The notes: generated by a model not told the origin, from the sequence alone. 37,613 nucleotides of DNA from Terrilactibacillus laevilacticus (GCF_006517395.1 NZ_VDCY01000022.1:1-37613); one strand, 5' to 3'. Positions 1 through 8,229 are shown, counted from the stretch's first letter. Program-made: numbers and translations.

Positions 1-166
1 AGCTCAAATAGGTTTTCGTTTCGAAAAAATGTTGTCTCACGTTATACAAACCAACGTTGTACATATTTTTACTCAAACGACATAAGGTTTTTAGAGCAAT
101 ATATTCTTTTTTGGTGAGATTTTTTAACATTTGTTTTTGAACACCATATTTTTCGTCTGATGACAT
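1..166 (-). CDS. tnpB: TnpB-type RNA-guided nuclease of an IS200/IS605 element, N-terminal part
   Basis: This is the first 55 codons of a leftward gene cut by the window edge. The translated segment LSKNMYNVGLYNVRQHFFE (about residues 31-49) is the characteristic start of Bacillus IS1341-type OrfB/TnpB proteins. The family is known to be RNA-guided DNA nucleases carried by IS200/IS605-type elements; the RuvC and zinc-ribbon parts would lie outside the window. The ATG at 166 is preceded by an AGGTGA ribosome site on the minus strand. The hairpin at 257-300 lies upstream, where the left end of such an element is expected. Completeness and activity cannot be judged here. Confidence 0.75.
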   Translation of the reverse strand, partial: MSSDEKYGVQKQMLKNLTKKEYIALKTLCRLSKNMYNVGLYNVRQHFFETKTYLS

Positions 167-256
167 TTTGTTATTTCACCTGCCTTTTTTATACCCTTAT
201 TATAAGCTGAACGGGAACGTATATTCCACTCCAGACTCCTTATTATATTAGAGCTA

Positions 257-300
257 CCTACTATTCATCCCACGACTGAAGTCGAGGGATGAATAGTAGG
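257..300. repeat. Hairpin, probable left end of the IS200/IS605-type element
   Basis: A nearly perfect inverted repeat: arms 257-271 and 286-300, then an inner CGAC/GTCG stem around a TGAA loop, with one A/A mismatch. The core, ACGACTGAAGTCG, resembles the CCACGACTAAAGTCG-type subterminal hairpins seen at the ends of IS200/IS605-type elements. It lies about 90 bp upstream of the tnpB start. It has no T-tract on either side, so it is not a good terminator. The exact element boundary is not visible. Confidence 0.55.
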
Positions 301-497
301 GTTCATAGAAAGCAATCAGTGTACCAAATATAACAATGAATACAACGGCAAAAAAGGCGCGAATTGACCATGTTCCGATAAATCGCCAAGGGGGGTGGTG
401 AATCGAGCATCATCCCTTTTGTTTTTGAATACGATACGGGTATACTTGTTGAATTCACCTTGACTTCTCCTCGTCCAAATATCTTTTTCTTCACCAT
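301..497 (-). pseudogene. Decayed or frameshifted small membrane-protein gene next to the IS end
   Basis: The leftward reading frame starting near 497 gives a basic stretch (MVKKKIFGRGEVKVNS) followed by PPP and then an implausible Cys-rich tail. Moving one frame at the six-G run at 390-395 converts the tail into PPWRFIGTWSIRAFFAVVF and a normal hydrophobic membrane segment. The corrected frame runs into the hairpin at 257-300 without a stop. I see a one-base homopolymer frameshift plus truncation at the IS end. There is no convincing ribosome site, and the upstream terminator hairpin separates it from the CBS gene. The family is not recognised. A sequencing error in the G run is an alternative explanation. 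Confidence 0.45.
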
Positions 498-545
498 ACT
501 GAATTTTTCATCAAATGAACACTGAAATTTTTGTGTATTCCTATG

Positions 546-592
546 TATAAAAAGAGACATTTGCTATTTAAAAAAGTAACAAATGTCTCTCT
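546..592 (-). terminator. Rho-independent terminator of the CBS-domain gene
   Basis: Complementary arms 553-563 (AGAGACATTTG) and 580-590 (CAAATGTCTCT) are followed on the minus strand by a short T run. It begins just after the stop codon of the leftward CBS gene at 597. Confidence 0.7.
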
Positions 593-596
593 TGGT

Positions 597-1031
597 TTAT
601 TCACCAATACTTATTTTCTCGTTTTTATAATTTTGTACCTTCTCCGTAAGGTACTCAATGATTTCTCGCCGTCTAATGATTCCAATAAAGATGCCAAGGT
701 CATCCATGACCGGGACGAAATTTTGGGTTAACGATGTATTAATAATATTTTCAATATCATCATTAATTGAAACAGCTTGACTCCGAGTATGTAGTGGTAC
801 GTCTTGAAGCATGATTTTACTCGTTTGATTAAAATCAAGTTGTTTCATATTTTTCAGTTTCCATAATAAATCGCCTTCAGTAAGTGTGCCAACATACTTC
901 CCCTCTTGATTAAGAATTGGGACAGCTGTGTAGCGATAGTGTTCCATCTTCTCCATAGCCTGCCTCATGGTCCAATCTTCATATACATATTTCACTTCAC
1001 TTTTAGGTGTTATAAAAAAAGCAATGTTCAT
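597..1031 (-). CDS. Tandem CBS-domain protein
   Basis: A 144-residue protein made almost entirely of two CBS motifs. The first (about residues 8-65) has the signature YTAVPILNQEGKYVGTLTEG, and the second (about 72-130) has FVPVMDDLGIFIGIIRRR. CBS pairs bind adenine nucleotides and often act as energy or second-messenger sensors; the ligand cannot be told from the sequence. The length matches small stand-alone CBS proteins of Bacillus such as YhcV and the c-di-AMP-binding CbpB. The start at 1031 has an AAGGAG ribosome site on the minus strand. It is divergent from the two-component pair at 1373, which may be coincidence or shared control. Its own terminator follows directly. Confidence 0.85.
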   Translation of the reverse strand: MNIAFFITPKSEVKYVYEDWTMRQAMEKMEHYRYTAVPILNQEGKYVGTLTEGDLLWKLKNMKQLDFNQTSKIMLQDVPLHTRSQAVSINDDIENIINTSLTQNFVPVMDDLGIFIGIIRRREIIEYLTEKVQNYKNEKISIGE

Positions 1032-1372
1032 AACCAGTCGTCTCCTTACTTCATATCATCATATTAATACATATGAAACATCAGCAACGGTCATTTAAAT
1101 TATTCGATGGTTTATCAAAATTCTTTTCCTAAAATCATTAAATGAACGGTTTATTCTTACGATATAGAGAGGAAAAAGGTTACAAAAAGTTGACAATATG
1201 TGTGTAAAACATGTTTTAACTCGGGTGACAATTAATTTCTAAGAAAGAGGACTTATCTGTTGTGGTATAGTTTTAATAGATGTTTTTTTCTAAATTTTTT
1301 ACTTTGTTAACGAATCATGTTGATAATCAAACAAGGATATTTTTAAGTAAGAGATGTAAGGAGGCTGGGAAA
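1032..1372. other. Divergent intergenic region between CBS gene and sensor kinase
   Basis: 341 bases without a convincing gene. It must hold the promoters for the leftward CBS gene and the rightward kinase gene. A TTGACA hexamer is present at 1190-1195, but no good -10 lies 16-18 bases downstream, so I do not call a promoter. The reading frame upstream of the kinase start (1280-1372) is open but has no ribosome site and looks like leader. Confidence 0.4.
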
Positions 1373-2488
1373 ATGAGTAATGTTAGCGAATCAGAGTTAT
1401 TAATATTAAAAGAGATTGCTGAAGTTTTGAATGAAGGTACAGAAATCGATACCATGTTGCAAGATGTGACAAAAAAGTTATTGCATGTCACCGGATTAAA
1501 AATGGCTTGGATTTTTCTTGTTGATCACGACATGAGTTTTCGACTAGCAGCTAAAGAAAATTTGCCTCCTGCATTATCAAAAGATAATTATGCACCCATG
1601 TGTACGGAAAACTGTTGGTGTATGAATCGATATAAAAGAGGGACGTTAAATAGGGCCTCGAATATTATTCAATGCAAACGGATTGAAGATGTATTGAAAG
1701 CCAAAAGCGGGGATACAAAGGGTTTGACCCACCACGCATCTGTTCCTCTTCTTGCGGGGAATGAAAGGTTCGGCATACTCAATATTGGTTCACCAGACAA
1801 AACTCATTTTGAATTAGAGGAATTAGCTCTGTTAGAATCTGTGGCATTCCAAATTGGAACGGCTTTAAAAAGAATAACATTGAGTCAAAAGGAACAAGAG
1901 AATGCCCTCATATCTGAACGAAATAGACTTGCTAGAGATTTACATGATTCTGTTAACCAACTTTTATTTTCTCTTAATCTAACAGCAAGAGCAGGTAGAG
2001 AGTTAACAAGGGATACTAGGTTAATAGAAACGTTTATATATATACAAGATTTAGCACAAGAAGCTCTTGCAGAAATGAAAGCATTGATTTGGCAGCTTAA
2101 GCCAAGTGGTCTTGAACATGGAATGGTCAGTGCTTTAAAAGAGTATGGTCGTATGCTAGATTTGGTAATTAAGATTGAGGTAAGTGGAATGGTCGAGTTA
2201 CCTAGCAAAATTGAAGAAGCCATTTGGCGTATTGGTCAAGAAGCTCTTGCTAATATTAGAAAACATTCTGGTCAAAATGAAGCGAGTCTTCATTTGCATG
2301 TTTCGAACCGAGAAGTTATATTAACGATTTCTGATAAAGGCTGCGGATTTGAATATATAGAAAAAAACGATCTTCCCTCTATTGGATTGAGAAGTATGAG
2401 AAGTAGAGTCAACGCATTAAACGGTCGTTTTCAATGCTCAAGCAGCCTAGGTAAAGGGACGACCATCAGTGTGAGTATTCCGATATAG
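1373..2488 (+). CDS. GAF-domain sensor histidine kinase (YhcY/AirS/NarL-partner type)
   Basis: A cytoplasmic kinase of 371 residues. The ATG at 1373 is chosen because AAGGAGG lies 8 bases upstream; the frame is open further upstream without a ribosome site. An N-terminal GAF domain (about 12-170) is followed by a HisKA_3 dimerisation helix with the phospho-acceptor box RDLHDSVNQ (His191) and a C-terminal HATPase with an N-box (EALANIRKHSG) and a G-box (SDKGCGFE). There are no membrane segments. The GAF domain carries four cysteines, C77, C81, C83 and C101 (C-x3-C-x-C-x17-C). Cysteines in the GAF domain of the related S. aureus AirS hold a redox-sensing Fe-S cluster, so oxygen or redox sensing is a reasonable inference. 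The response regulator gene begins 9 bases after the stop. Confidence 0.88.
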   Translation: MSNVSESELLILKEIAEVLNEGTEIDTMLQDVTKKLLHVTGLKMAWIFLVDHDMSFRLAAKENLPPALSKDNYAPMCTENCWCMNRYKRGTLNRASNIIQCKRIEDVLKAKSGDTKGLTHHASVPLLAGNERFGILNIGSPDKTHFELEELALLESVAFQIGTALKRITLSQKEQENALISERNRLARDLHDSVNQLLFSLNLTARAGRELTRDTRLIETFIYIQDLAQEALAEMKALIWQLKPSGLEHGMVSALKEYGRMLDLVIKIEVSGMVELPSKIEEAIWRIGQEALANIRKHSGQNEASLHLHVSNREVILTISDKGCGFEYIEKNDLPSIGLRSMRSRVNALNGRFQCSSSLGKGTTISVSIPI

Positions 2489-2497
2489 GAGGGTATT

Positions 2498-3133
2498 ATG
2501 ACAATTCGAGTTCTAATAGCTGATGATCACAACGTGGTTCGAAGAGGGCTTGTCTTTTTTTTAAATACACAAAACGATATTGAAATTGTTGGGGAAGCGA
2601 AAGATGGAAAAGAAGCCGTAGAAAAAGCTAAAACATTATTGCCAGATTTGATTTTGATTGATCTAAATATGCCTGTTATGAATGGGATTGAAGCGACTCG
2701 AGCGATAAAACAAAGCCATGGGCAAATTAAAATTTTAATACTTACAAGTTTTTCAGACCAGGATCATGTCTTGCCAGCCATGGAAGCAGGTGCTGATGGC
2801 TATCAGTTAAAAGACATTGAACCTGATGCGCTTATTCATTCCATACATGCTGTGATGCAAGGAGAGAATGACTTGCATCCCAAAGCAACGACGGAAGTTC
2901 TTAAGAGCTTGTCGTCAAAAAATAGACATCGGCCAATTGACGATTTAACGAAACGTGAAAAGGATGTTCTGAGGGAGATTGTCAAAGGGAAAAGTAATAA
3001 AGAAATAGCATCTGCCTTATTCATTTCTGAGAAAACGGTCAAGACTCATGTCACTAATATATTATCTAAATTAGAATTAGCTGATAGAACACAAGCAGCT
3101 GTATACGCAGTTAAATCTGGTTTTTTTAAATAA
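2498..3133 (+). CDS. NarL/FixJ-family response regulator (YhcZ/AirR-like)
   Basis: A 211-residue regulator and the partner of the upstream kinase. The receiver domain (about 1-120) has the acidic pair D9/D10, the phospho-acceptor D55 in LILIDLNMPVMNG, T83 and K105. The C-terminal LuxR-type helix-turn-helix (about 145-205) contains LTKREKDVLREIVKGKSNKE and SEKTVKTHVTNIL. It has full length for the family with all key residues. The start follows an AGGAGGGT ribosome site, and the gene is certainly co-transcribed with the kinase. Target genes cannot be read from this window. A strong terminator follows at 3222. Confidence 0.92.
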   Translation: MTIRVLIADDHNVVRRGLVFFLNTQNDIEIVGEAKDGKEAVEKAKTLLPDLILIDLNMPVMNGIEATRAIKQSHGQIKILILTSFSDQDHVLPAMEAGADGYQLKDIEPDALIHSIHAVMQGENDLHPKATTEVLKSLSSKNRHRPIDDLTKREKDVLREIVKGKSNKEIASALFISEKTVKTHVTNILSKLELADRTQAAVYAVKSGFFK

Positions 3134-3221
3134 AATGATTGGTTTTAAGACAACTTAATAAAGTGAGACTTTCACCAGTGGGGATCTTTACTGCCCGTTA
3201 AGGTGGGATGATTTAGTTTAC

Positions 3222-3255
3222 CGAACGACGAAAATCCAGTCGTTCGTTTTTTTTT
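3222..3255 (+). terminator. Terminator of the two-component operon
   Basis: An eight-base stem, CGAACGAC (3222-3229) with GTCGTTCG (3239-3246), is followed by nine T residues. It is a very clear rho-independent terminator. Confidence 0.9.
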
Positions 3256-3408
3256 CCTTAATTGCGAATTCCTGTGATTTTCGATTTCTTTTCGTTTGAG
3301 TATGAAAATGGCTACGACTAAAGTCTGATGAATGTTTCATCTGTTACGACGATTTCAAAAGAACTCAAAATTAATAGTATAAAAATATACAAAAGGAGTG
3401 GTAAAGAG

Positions 3409-3903
3409 ATGGAGACGAAGCACGCAACTTTATATGAGACTCATGTTCAAACAACCCATTTAGAGAGAGCGATCGAGTTTTACCAGAGACTGGATATGGA
3501 ACTTGCTATTGTTTTACAAAAACGAAGAGTTGCCTTTTTTTGGTTTGGTGGAAAAGGAGATAAAGGTCAGATGCTGGGTGTATGGGAAGTGAATAAAGCA
3601 GATTTTGTTCGTAAGCATTTTGCTTTTAAAGTCAGCTTTGATGAACTTAAAAGGATACCAGAATCTCTCAAAAAAAGAGGGATTCCATTAGAAAAGAGCT
3701 TTGGACTCGAACCTACCGAGCCTGTTGTTCATGCTTGGATGCCCTCAGCTTGTTACTACTTTAAAGATCCGGACGGTAACTCACTCGAATATCTCACGGT
3801 TTTAGAAGGAGAGTCAAGACCGGAATTAGGCGTTATTCATCTAAGTCAATGGGAAAGGATCGCTCAACATCCAAATTTAAATGAAAGTAGGAAGGATAAA
3901 TGA
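3409..3903 (+). CDS. VOC-family (glyoxalase/bleomycin-resistance fold) protein
   Basis: A 164-residue protein with two beta-alpha-beta-beta-beta modules of the vicinal oxygen chelate fold. It opens with ETHVQTTHLERAIEFYQRL, and the second module ends with YYFKDPDGNSLEYL, where the terminal glutamate is the usual metal ligand. The start at 3409 has AAGGAG upstream; an in-frame ATG at 3328 lacks a ribosome site. Family members include glyoxalase I, dioxygenases and fosfomycin/bleomycin-resistance proteins, and the substrate cannot be chosen from sequence. The next small gene overlaps its stop by an ATGA junction, which suggests translational coupling. Confidence 0.82.
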   Translation: METKHATLYETHVQTTHLERAIEFYQRLDMELAIVLQKRRVAFFWFGGKGDKGQMLGVWEVNKADFVRKHFAFKVSFDELKRIPESLKKRGIPLEKSFGLEPTEPVVHAWMPSACYYFKDPDGNSLEYLTVLEGESRPELGVIHLSQWERIAQHPNLNESRKDK

Positions 3904-4079
3904 TCAATTATTATGAGATGACACAACTAGCCAAACTCAAACAATCTCAAATAGAAAAAAATGCAAGTCGCGCTTGGTGGCATACCACAAGAAAAGGGAA
4001 AAGAAAGAAAGTAACAAAAAGCAAAAAAGTTTCTTGGTTATTTCATTCTAATCATTATGAATGCGTTAAATGTAAATAA
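3900..4079 (+). CDS. Small basic hypothetical protein coupled to the VOC gene
   Basis: A 59-residue ORF that starts in an ATGA overlap with the VOC stop and ends in TAA at 4077. The ribosome site AGGAAGG lies in the end of the upstream gene. The product is very lysine- and arginine-rich in the middle (RKGKRKKVTKSKKVSW), carries two adjacent tryptophans, and ends with HYECVKCK, a Cys-x2-Cys pair. No membrane segment or named domain is recognised. Coupling and composition argue for a real gene, possibly nucleic-acid binding, but this is inference only. Confidence 0.55.
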   Translation: MINYYEMTQLAKLKQSQIEKNASRAWWHTTRKGKRKKVTKSKKVSWLFHSNHYECVKCK

Positions 4080-4112
4080 AATAGAATGAAAGACTAAACG
4101 TGAAAAAACGCA

Positions 4113-4142
4113 TTGACATAACGAACCCTCTCGTAATATATT
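4113..4142 (+). promoter_or_regulatory. Candidate sigma-A promoter for the YitT-family gene
   Basis: TTGACA at 4113-4118 is separated by 18 bases from TATATT at 4137-4142. It lies about 150 bases before the start codon at 4290, in a region with no gene. A TAATAT overlapping this -10 would have only a 15-base spacer. Confidence 0.45.
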
Positions 4143-4289
4143 GAAATTGAAAGTTAATCTAGCGGTATGGCGTTTAAAGAATCAATTAGTTATGGATAAA
4201 GATAATCACAAAGTGAAGAATGTATGTCTCTTCTTTCTAAGTACGATAGAATGAAGGGATTTTTTGTGCTTAGAAAGAGGAGGTTTTTA

Positions 4290-5132
4290 ATGAAGACGTT
4301 AAAAAGTAAAAATATCATTAATATTTTATTTATAATCACAGGTTCGTTTTTATTTGCAATTGGTATCAATACATTTGTGATTCCACTTAATTTAGGTGAA
4401 GGTGGAGTCACTGGACTTTCGATTATTTTGTATTATTTATTTCATCTTTCACCCAGTATTAGTACCTTTGTATTAAATGGCATTTTATTAATCATTGGAT
4501 ATAAATTTTTAGATAAAAAAACATGTATTTATACCATTATTGCGGTGGTATTCAATTCGATCTTTCTTCATATAACAGCTGGTTGGGTCATACATTTACA
4601 TGAACATCTAATTGGAGTGGCTTTTGGCGGTGTTATCTCAGGACTTGGAATTGGAATGGTGCTTAAAGCAGGTGGAACAACCGCAGGATCAGCCATCCTA
4701 GCGAGAATTGCTAATAAGTACTTAGATTGGAACCTAAGCTACGCCCTTTTATTCTTCGATCTGATCGTTGTCTTTTGTTCATTGTTTATTATTGGGGCTG
4801 AAAAAGTGATGTTAACGATTGCGATGCTCTATATTGGAACAAAAGTGATTGATTTTGTTGTTGAAGGATTAAATACGAAAAAAGCTGTGACCATCATTTC
4901 GGATTATAAAGATGAGATCGCTCGAGAAATTAATCAAACGTTAGACCGTGGTGTGACCATTCTTAATGGACGTGGAAACTATACGCAAGCTTCCAGAGAA
5001 GTCATTTATGCGGTTATTAATAAACAAGAATTAATTAAACTAAAGAAAATTATTCGTAAGATTGATCATAATGCTTTTGTGATTATTCACGATGTGCGAG
5101 ATGTCTTTGGTAAGGGATTTTTAGATATATAA
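4290..5132 (+). CDS. YitT-family membrane protein (DUF161 + DUF2179)
   Basis: A 280-residue protein. The chosen ATG follows GAGGAGG with a 6-base spacer; the open frame back to 4224 has no ribosome site. Five or so hydrophobic segments span about residues 10-200, including INTFVIPLNLGEGGVTGLS and the glycine-rich GVAFGGVISGLGIGMVLKAG, both typical of DUF161. The soluble C-terminus (about 215-275) is the DUF2179 domain. The family is common in Bacilli with several paralogues per genome; its transport role is unproven. It appears to be monocistronic, or to lead into the acetyltransferase 40 bases downstream. Confidence 0.85.
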   Translation: MKTLKSKNIINILFIITGSFLFAIGINTFVIPLNLGEGGVTGLSIILYYLFHLSPSISTFVLNGILLIIGYKFLDKKTCIYTIIAVVFNSIFLHITAGWVIHLHEHLIGVAFGGVISGLGIGMVLKAGGTTAGSAILARIANKYLDWNLSYALLFFDLIVVFCSLFIIGAEKVMLTIAMLYIGTKVIDFVVEGLNTKKAVTIISDYKDEIAREINQTLDRGVTILNGRGNYTQASREVIYAVINKQELIKLKKIIRKIDHNAFVIIHDVRDVFGKGFLDI

Positions 5133-5171
5133 GAGGTTGTTCATATATTACTTAAGAAAAGAGATTAATAT

Positions 5172-5996
5172 ATGTTAAATAAGGTGCAATTAAAAAAAAT
5201 CCAACAGCTTCAAAAACTATGCGAGGCACATGATGGCATTCATCTAAAATTAAATATAGAGATTTTGAGAGAAAGGGAAGAAGAGGAGTGCGACTATTTT
5301 CATTATATTAATGGAAGATTGGCCGGTTATCTTGCTTTATATCCTTTTGGTCAAGAGGTCGAACTATGCGGCATGGTGCATCCGGAATATCGAAGACAAG
5401 GCATTATGTCTTTATTGTTTAAACAAGCGCTAGAGGTTATAGAAAAGAAAAAATACAAGAAAATAAGATTAAATGCACCAGCTAAATCAATAACAGCAAA
5501 AGCTTTTTTCGATCAACTACCTTGTCATTATTCTTTTACCGAATATCAAATGAAATGGGTCAAACAAGAATTAGCAGATCAGGATAACCTCGTTTCGATA
5601 AGATATGCCACTAGGGATGATTATCAAACGGAGATCCAAATTGATGTTCAATGTTACGGTATGTCAGAGAAGGAAGCAGAGGAAGAATATTATGAATTAA
5701 AGCAAGAAACAGGATGGCGGTTTTATATTATAGAAAATGATGGCGTTCCGATAGGAAAAATTCGTGTTGAACAAAATGAAGACGAATCTTGGATATATGG
5801 TTTTGCTATCTATCCTGAATTTCAAGGGAAGGGTTTTGGGAGAGAGTCATTAAAGAAAATTCTGGCTTTGGAAAAGGATAAGAATGAGATCTGCATTGAA
5901 GTTGCAGCAACGAATCGAGCAGCCCTTCATTTGTATAAGTCATGTGGATTCACCGTATTTGAGGTACAAGATTATTATGACTATCGATTAATTTAA
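5172..5996 (+). CDS. Tandem GNAT-family N-acetyltransferase
   Basis: A 274-residue protein with two GNAT modules. The first (about 35-125) has the acetyl-CoA loop motif RRQGIM (residues 74-79). The second (about 142-272) has the stronger QGKGFG (218-223) and a classical C-terminal end, ATNRAALHLYKSCGF. Duplicated GNATs in Bacillus often keep only one active half; the second has the better motif. The ribosome site before 5172 is weak (AAAAGAG). A strong terminator follows directly. The acetyl acceptor is unknown. Confidence 0.85.
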   Translation: MLNKVQLKKIQQLQKLCEAHDGIHLKLNIEILREREEEECDYFHYINGRLAGYLALYPFGQEVELCGMVHPEYRRQGIMSLLFKQALEVIEKKKYKKIRLNAPAKSITAKAFFDQLPCHYSFTEYQMKWVKQELADQDNLVSIRYATRDDYQTEIQIDVQCYGMSEKEAEEEYYELKQETGWRFYIIENDGVPIGKIRVEQNEDESWIYGFAIYPEFQGKGFGRESLKKILALEKDKNEICIEVAATNRAALHLYKSCGFTVFEVQDYYDYRLI

Positions 5997-6032
5997 AAAG
6001 GAAGAGGATCGCCCTCTTCCTTTGCTTTTTTT
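5997..6032. terminator. Terminator between convergent acetyltransferase and DMT exporter genes
   Basis: An eleven-base stem AAAGGAAGAGG/CCTCTTCCTTT with a 5-base loop is followed by GC and a run of T. It serves the rightward gene that ends at 5996 and may also act leftward on the gene ending at 6038. Confidence 0.85.
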
Positions 6033-6037
6033 ATACA

Positions 6038-6940
6038 TCAATGTTTATGCACGCGAATATGTAAACGCCATTTTTTGGCTTGCCAAAGCTTATTAAAATT
6101 AAATTCGGCTATCATGGTACCTGATAAGATAAAGCCTGCCCCAATAATTCCCTTTGGTGACAGAATATCACCTAAGAATAGAAAGGCAAAAAAGGCGGCA
6201 AAGACGGGTTCTAATGAGAAAATTAACCCAGCTGCCGTAGGAGTGGTATACTTTTGAGCAACCGTTTGGCCAATAAATCCAAAAGCACTGCAAAGTAATC
6301 CTAATCCTAAAACAGAAATCCAAGATGATGTACTTGCCGGCCATTGTGGAGCTTCAAAAAAGGAGGCAAAAAGAAAGCCAAAGGCGCCCGTAAAGCCGAG
6401 TAGACAGATTCCAAGAGCAAGTGAATCAACATGTTTGGTGAATTTCCCATTTATAAAGATAAAAACGGCATTGGTAAGGGCACCAAAAATACATAGTAAA
6501 TCACCGAAGTTTATTTGCAGGTGATTATTAATAGTTAGTAGCCCTGTTCCTATAAGTGTAAAAATTAGTCCTCGCAATGTGCGTTTATTTGGTTTTATTT
6601 TTGAGTGACACCAAGTGATAAGAGGGACAAAAAGAACGGTTAAACTAATAAGAAATCCTGCGTTGGAAGCTGTTGTTAGTTTCACTCCGTAAGTAATAAA
6701 TATAAAAGAAATGAATAAAATGAGTCCTAAAATAAAGGCATATTTGATTGTAGATTTATTGAGTTTAAGCAGCCTTTTGTAAAAAAGAGCACTTGATGCA
6801 ATAAAACCTAGTCCGAATCTCATGGCTATTAAATGAAGCGGTTCAAGAGAATCAAGCCCCATTTTCATAAACAAATAAGATAACCCCCAAAACATTGTGA
6901 CCAAGACCAATAAGATATTTGCTTTCGACTGCTGAGCCAA
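6038..6940 (-). CDS. DMT-superfamily (EamA) transporter
   Basis: A 300-residue membrane protein with about ten hydrophobic helices in two EamA repeats. The N-terminus carries the family pattern FWGLSYLFMKMGL, and the second half ends each repeat with SLEPVFAAFFAFLFLGD, a hallmark of EamA carriers. It probably exports metabolites or amino acids; the substrate is unknown. The start is TTG, chosen because GAGGG lies 8 bases upstream; the nearby ATG is out of frame. It is divergent from the LysR gene at 7079, the usual arrangement for a LysR regulator and its exporter target. Confidence 0.9.
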   Translation of the reverse strand: MAQQSKANILLVLVTMFWGLSYLFMKMGLDSLEPLHLIAMRFGLGFIASSALFYKRLLKLNKSTIKYAFILGLILFISFIFITYGVKLTTASNAGFLISLTVLFVPLITWCHSKIKPNKRTLRGLIFTLIGTGLLTINNHLQINFGDLLCIFGALTNAVFIFINGKFTKHVDSLALGICLLGFTGAFGFLFASFFEAPQWPASTSSWISVLGLGLLCSAFGFIGQTVAQKYTTPTAAGLIFSLEPVFAAFFAFLFLGDILSPKGIIGAGFILSGTMIAEFNFNKLWQAKKWRLHIRVHKH

Positions 6941-7078
6941 CGTTCATACCCTCTTCTATCTAAAAATTTAAGTTTCACTTTTCATTGTTCAACAGAATTA
7001 TATATGAGAAAATGGAATTAAAAAAATGAATAATAATGAAGTTACAAATGAAAAAAATTCATGTAAGAGGTGGCCATT

Positions 7079-7963
7079 TTGTCACTTGTAAAATTTCAAA
7101 TTATAAAGGCCGTTGTTGATCTCGGAAGCATTACAAGAGCAGGGGAAACATTAAATTTGACGCAATCAGCGATAAGTCATGCGATTACGAGTTTAGAAAA
7201 AGAATACGGCTTCTCGCTACTAACAAGATCACGTTCTGGTATCAAGTTGACGCCAAATGGTAGAGTCGTTTTGCATTATATTGAAGAGATGCTGCATACA
7301 AGTGAAAAAATGAAACAAGTCATTGCCGAAATAAATGGTCTTGAGATAGGAACGGTCACAATTGGAACTTTCTCGAGTGTGTCAGTCCAATGGCTTCCAG
7401 ATATCATCAGAACGTTTAAACAACAATTTCCCCGTATAGAAGTTAAATTGCATGAAGGCGGTTATCAAGACATTCATCAATGGATCCTTAATGGAGATGT
7501 CGATTTCGGTTTTGTTTCTTTACCTATATCAGAGAAGTTTGATGTCATAACGTTAAAAAAAGATAAAATGCTTTGTATTCTCCCTCAATCACACCCATTG
7601 TCTCAAAATGACATCATTGCATTTTCAGATCTACGGAATGAACCTTTTATCATGCCTATGACAAAAGGCGGATGCGGTCTTGATGTTAAGCGTGTCTTTA
7701 AAAAACACCGCTTTGCACCAAAAACTATATTTGAGTTGAAAGATGATCAAGCCATTATATCCATGGTGAATAATGGGCTTGGGGTTAGTATTCTACCTGA
7801 AATGGTTCTTTCTAATCTTCCGAGTACAGTTCGAGCTGTAAACATAGAAGGAAAGGAAGACTACCGTTTAATCGGCATGGCCGCACATGCCTTCCATCGT
7901 GCAGCCCCAGCCACCCAGAAATTTATTAAATGTGTGGAAAATTGGATTAAGGAGCAGGAATGA
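7079..7963 (+). CDS. LysR-family transcriptional regulator
   Basis: A 294-residue regulator. The N-terminal winged helix-turn-helix (about 1-60) includes LNLTQSAISHAITSLEKE; the rest is the periplasmic-binding-like effector domain, full length for the family. I prefer the TTG at 7079 because AGAGGTGG lies 6-7 bases before it, while the in-frame GTG at 7070 is inside this ribosome site. It is divergent from the EamA exporter at 6940, so control of that exporter is the simplest inference. The effector is not known. Confidence 0.9.
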   Translation: MSLVKFQIIKAVVDLGSITRAGETLNLTQSAISHAITSLEKEYGFSLLTRSRSGIKLTPNGRVVLHYIEEMLHTSEKMKQVIAEINGLEIGTVTIGTFSSVSVQWLPDIIRTFKQQFPRIEVKLHEGGYQDIHQWILNGDVDFGFVSLPISEKFDVITLKKDKMLCILPQSHPLSQNDIIAFSDLRNEPFIMPMTKGGCGLDVKRVFKKHRFAPKTIFELKDDQAIISMVNNGLGVSILPEMVLSNLPSTVRAVNIEGKEDYRLIGMAAHAFHRAAPATQKFIKCVENWIKEQE

Positions 7964-8108
7964 AAAATAGAAGATATAATATAATACAGAGAAATTCTAA
8001 AAACTTCATTTTTGTATAACAGGTTTGTCTTCAAAGGTGTAAACAAGTAACCACAATCAAAAACAAAACAAAATTTATCTGTAAATTTAAAATATTGAAT
8101 ATAATATT

Positions 8109-8163
8109 TAAAGTCAATGCATAAGGATGAGAAGTTTATTTTATCCCCCAAACGTTCTCATCT
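8109..8163 (+). other. Hairpin upstream of a possible leader peptide
   Basis: GATGAGAA pairs with TTCTCATC across a loop of about 20 bases and is followed by TTTAT. It resembles a weak terminator and lies before the short ORF at 8196 and the MFS exporter at 8421. It could terminate the LysR transcript or act in attenuation; the sequence alone cannot separate these. Confidence 0.35.
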
Positions 8164-8195
8164 TTATAGGCATACTCGAAAGGAGTACATGTAAA

Positions 8196-8216
8196 ATGCT
8201 AATTAGTCCGATTTAA
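8196..8216 (+). CDS. Possible six-residue leader peptide (MLISPI)
   Basis: ATG CTA ATT AGT CCG ATT TAA is preceded by AAAGGAG with a 10-base spacer. The ribosome site is partly inside a small stem (TACTC/GAGTA). It lies between the 8109-8163 hairpin and MITE copy A, about 200 bases before the MFS start. Short leader peptides are known before antibiotic-efflux and ribosome-protection genes. It could equally be the start of a gene destroyed by insertion of copy A. Evidence is positional only. Confidence 0.3.
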   Translation: MLISPI

Positions 8217-8229
8217 AATTCCCCTATAA

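Noticed and set aside
1190-1220. Promoter of the sensor kinase at TTGACA 1190
   Set aside because: No acceptable -10 at 16-18 bases.
3160-3215. GC-richer stretch before the terminator of the two-component operon, considered as a small RNA or MITE
   Set aside because: Only very short complementary arms and no second copy in the window.
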